Assembly (NCBI GenBank): GCA_937926195.1
Contig: CALEXZ010000077.1
Span: 1 to 15,386 of the forward strand
Direction of reading: 5' to 3'
DNA from: an uncultured Actinomyces sp.
GTDB lineage: Bacteria > Actinomycetota > Actinomycetes > Actinomycetales > Actinomycetaceae
Length of the DNA stretch: 15,386 nucleotides
Both the position numbers and the translations under genes were made by a program. This document shows positions 13,489 to 15,386 of this stretch, piece after piece. How positions within the stretch are numbered: position 1 is the first letter of the stretch; each line of letters starts with the position of its first letter. Under the pieces are notes generated by a model that worked only from the letters and a program-made list of their open reading frames with translations, had not been told where the DNA came from and did not search any database.

Positions 13489-13983
13489 TCAGCGCTTGGA
13501 GTACTGCGGGGCGCGGCGGGCCTTGTGCAGACCGGCCTTCTTGCGCTCGACGATGCGGGCGTCGCGGGTGAGGAATCCGGCCTTCTTCAGGCCCGGACGG
13601 TTGGCCTCACGGTCGATCTCGTTGAGGGCGCGGGCGATGCCCAGGCGCAGGGCGCCGGCCTGGCCCGAGACGCCACCGCCGTTAATGCGCGCGACGACGT
13701 CGAAGCGGCCCTCAAGGCCGAGCAGGGTGAAGGGGGCGCGCACGAGCTGCTGGTGCAGCTTGTTCGGGAAGTAGTCCTCAAGCGTGCGGCCGTTGAGCGT
13801 CCACTGGCCGGTGCCGGGGACGAGACGGACGCGGGCGACGGCCTCCTTGCGGCGGCCCAGGCCAACACCGGGGGCGGTGATGGACTGTCCACGGCCCTCG
13901 GAGGCGCCGTCGGTCTCAGTGGTGTAGCTGGAGGGGGCGTTCTCCTCGTCCAGCGCGTCGATGTCGACAGTGGTCTCAGCCAC
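13489..13983 (-). CDS. rpsI: 30S ribosomal protein S9
   Basis: S9 sits in the head of the 30S subunit, with its C-terminal tail reaching P-site tRNA. The 164-residue protein has a 35-40-residue acidic N-terminal extension (MAETTVDIDALDEENAPSS...), common in actinobacteria. The S9 core then starts at GLGRRKEAVARVRL and includes NGGGVSGQAGALRLGIARAL. It ends RRAPQYSKR, the universal SKR tail. The GTG start at 13983 has AAAGGA 6 nt upstream, the clearest Shine-Dalgarno in the window. It follows rplM by 42 nt in the conserved L13-S9 operon and is closed by a hairpin terminator. Confidence 0.98.
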   Translation of the reverse strand: MAETTVDIDALDEENAPSSYTTETDGASEGRGQSITAPGVGLGRRKEAVARVRLVPGTGQWTLNGRTLEDYFPNKLHQQLVRAPFTLLGLEGRFDVVARINGGGVSGQAGALRLGIARALNEIDREANRPGLKKAGFLTRDARIVERKKAGLHKARRAPQYSKR

Positions 13984-14025
13984 GATGTGTCCTTTGCTTG
14001 TCGCGGGGTGCCGGGCGCTGGGCGC

Positions 14026-14469
14026 TTACTGGGCGACCTGGGTGATCTCGAAGGCCTGGGGGTTCTGCGAGGCGTGCGGGTGCTCCGCGCCGGCGTAGAC
14101 CTTGAGCTTCTTCAGCTGCTGACGACCGAGGGTGGTGTGCGGCACCATGCCCTTGACGGCCTTCTCGACAGCGAGCTCCGGACGCGTCGCGAGCAGCTCG
14201 CGGTACGAGACGGAGGTGAGGCCACCCGGGTGGCCGGAGTGACGGTGGGCGAACTTCTTGTCAGCCTTGCCGTTGGTGAGGGCGACCTTGTCGGCGTTGA
14301 TGATGATGACGTAGTCGCCGCAGTCCGCGTGAGGGGCGAACTCGGGCTTGTGCTTCCCACGGAGCAGGGTCGCAGCCTGGGCCGCGAGGCGGCCGAGGAC
14401 GACGTCGGTGGCGTCGATGACGTACCAGTTCTTCTCGACGTCGCCGGGCTTCGGTGTGTACGTGCGCAC
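14026..14469 (-). CDS. rplM: 50S ribosomal protein L13
   Basis: L13 binds 23S rRNA early in 50S assembly. From the GTG at 14469 the protein has 147 residues, the standard length. It opens MRTYTPKPGDVEKNWYVIDA, then DVVLGRLAAQAATLLRGKHK, with the signature region near the C-terminus (KAVKGMVPHTTLGRQQLKKLKVYAG). The open frame up to 14505 adds 12 residues not found in the family. GAAGG lies about 8 nt upstream of the chosen GTG. It is transcribed with rpsI from a good promoter at 14637-14666. Confidence 0.98.
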   Translation of the reverse strand: MRTYTPKPGDVEKNWYVIDATDVVLGRLAAQAATLLRGKHKPEFAPHADCGDYVIIINADKVALTNGKADKKFAHRHSGHPGGLTSVSYRELLATRPELAVEKAVKGMVPHTTLGRQQLKKLKVYAGAEHPHASQNPQAFEITQVAQ

Positions 14470-14630
14470 GGGCGTTGCCTTCGTTTCTCTTGGCGAGTGG
14501 GTCACCGGGCAGCGCGTTGAAGCTCTCGCGGCCCGACGAGACCACCATGGTCAGGTGAGTGGTCGGAGCACTGGCGATCCGGGGCGAGTGGGACGGCACC
14601 GCGGACGCGCACATGCGTGCTGCACGACGG
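14470..14630 (-). promoter_or_regulatory. long 5' leader of rplM-rpsI
   Basis: If transcription starts near 14630, the mRNA has an untranslated leader of about 160 nt. The leader carries a direct repeat, CCCACTCGCC on the minus strand, at 14592-14583 and 14501-14492, plus a CGTGC/GCACG hairpin near its 5' end. GGTGGG at the 5' end could pair with either CCCAC copy. L13 or S9 feedback control through a leader is known in some bacteria; here it is only suggested by length and pairing. No gene is seen in this stretch. Confidence 0.35.
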
Positions 14631-14636
14631 TTGCCC

Positions 14637-14666
14637 ACCATACCGGGGCGCCAGAAGGAGGGTCAA
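14637..14666 (-). promoter_or_regulatory. sigma-70-type promoter for rplM-rpsI
   Basis: On the minus strand TTGACC (14666-14661) and TATGGT (14642-14637) are separated by 18 nt, a close match to the housekeeping consensus. It lies in the 276-nt gap between truA and rplM and points at rplM. It is the best -35/-10 pair in the window and fits a highly expressed ribosomal operon. Confidence 0.75.
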
Positions 14667-14745
14667 AAGAACGGCAGCCGCCGGGAGGGTGAGACCCGAC
14701 ACGCTGCCCGTGGCGGTGAGCCCGCCCCGGCGACCGCTCGCGGCC

Positions 14746-15386
14746 CTAGCAGCCGCAGCCGTCCTCGGGCGGGCGGCGGCGCACCCGCGAGCGGCGGGCC
14801 TGCTCGGCCAGGGCCGCGTCGGCGGGGTAGACGACCTCCTCCAGGGTGAGCCCGTGGGCGGGGGCCACCGGGGCGGCGCCGTCGCGTGAGCGCCGCCGCA
14901 GCAGGGCGGTGGGCCAGGCCTCCTCCCGGCTGCCGCGTCCGACGGCGAGGCCCGCCCCCACGAGGGAGCGCACCATGGAGTGGCAGAAGGCGTCGGCCTC
15001 CACCGTGAGGGTGACGAGCCCGGCGTCGGGCCCGTCCTGGGGGCGGCGCCACCGCAGCAGGTGCAGGGTGCGCACCGTCGTGGCCCCCTCACGCGGGCGG
15101 CAGTAGGACAGGAAGTCGTGCTCGCCCAGCAGGGGGCGGGCGCTGCGGTCCATGGCCTCGACGTCGAGGGCCTCGGGCAGCCACAGCACCTGGCCGCGCC
15201 TGAGGGGGCTGCGCGGGGCGCCGGCGCTGCCGCCGTCGGCGACGCGGTAGACGTAGCGGCGTCTGAGGGCCGAGAAGCGGGCGTCGAAGCCCTCCGGCGC
15301 CAGGCGCGCCCCGGTGACGACGACGTCGCTGGCGCCTCGCGGCACGGGCGCGGTGCGCCCCTGCTCGGCGGCCAGGCGGGCCTGGC
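14746..15386 (-). CDS. truA: tRNA pseudouridine synthase A (partial, N-terminus missing)
   Basis: TruA isomerises uridines 38-40 in the tRNA anticodon stem-loop. The reading frame is open through the right edge (213 codons visible), so the start and the catalytic-aspartate region (GRTDxGVHA) lie outside. Visible family features are FDARFSALRRRYVYRV (the R-x-Y segment near the active site), PLLGEHDFLSYCR, VEADAFCHSMVRSLVGAGLAVG (compare the usual F-x-HxMVRxLVG) and a final strand region with APAHGLTLEEVVYP. It ends in RRPPEDGCGC and a TAG. The apparent GTG start at 15345 is internal. truA upstream of rplM-rpsI is conserved in actinobacteria. Confidence 0.95.
   Translation of the reverse strand, partial: QARLAAEQGRTAPVPRGASDVVVTGARLAPEGFDARFSALRRRYVYRVADGGSAGAPRSPLRRGQVLWLPEALDVEAMDRSARPLLGEHDFLSYCRPREGATTVRTLHLLRWRRPQDGPDAGLVTLTVEADAFCHSMVRSLVGAGLAVGRGSREEAWPTALLRRRSRDGAAPVAPAHGLTLEEVVYPADAALAEQARRSRVRRRPPEDGCGC

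Noticed and set aside
11232..13571. 779-codon plus-strand open frame opposite glmM
   Set aside because: Antisense shadow of glmM, lacking any recognisable domain and running through the palindrome and terminator regions.
14661..14684. CGGC/GCCG hairpin followed by TTCTTTT on the minus strand as a truA terminator
   Set aside because: The stem is only 4 bp and the T run overlaps the -35 box of the strong rplM promoter, which explains it better.

Overview
This is a very GC-rich stretch of an actinobacterial chromosome. Gene order, GTG starts and protein sequences fit Actinomycetaceae, perhaps Actinomyces; the genus is inferred from overall character, not from a search. Most of it is housekeeping. 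On the minus strand, from high to low coordinates, come truA (cut by the right edge), rplM-rpsI and glmM. After a break come coaA (plus) and glmS (minus). Then acpS (plus) is followed by a minus-strand run nnr-alr-tsaE-tsaB-rimI, then sdhC and the first 56 codons of sdhA. | The housekeeping genes join up functionally. GlmS and GlmM make glucosamine-1-phosphate and Alr makes D-alanine, all for cell-wall precursors. CoaA makes phosphopantothenate for CoA, and AcpS uses CoA to charge acyl carrier proteins. Nnr repairs damaged NAD(P)H. TsaE and TsaB belong to the tRNA t6A machinery. RimI acetylates protein N-termini. SdhC/SdhA form respiratory complex II. | The accessory part is about 9.7-11.85 kb, between coaA and glmM. 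It is visibly less GC-rich in places and holds three minus-strand genes in the order toxin, antitoxin, chaperone. These are a RelE/HigB-fold protein, an XRE-type HTH protein with a C-terminal tail, and a SecB-like protein whose start overlaps the HTH stop (ATGA). This is the layout of a toxin-antitoxin-chaperone (TAC) module and is the most interesting system in the window. A short leader ORF with a strong Shine-Dalgarno ends in a GTGA overlap with the most likely toxin start. Upstream lies a decayed SARP/AfsR-type regulator, then a large palindrome just behind glmM. | Other notable points: alr is split by a single-base frameshift although both halves keep their catalytic motifs. Several genes have a -10-like hexamer 6-7 nt before the start codon and no Shine-Dalgarno, which suggests leaderless mRNAs; sdhC and tsaB share the identical TACGCT/6 nt/GTG arrangement. 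Clear hairpin terminators lie between acpS and glmS and after rpsI. No tRNA, rRNA, CRISPR array or insertion sequence was seen.
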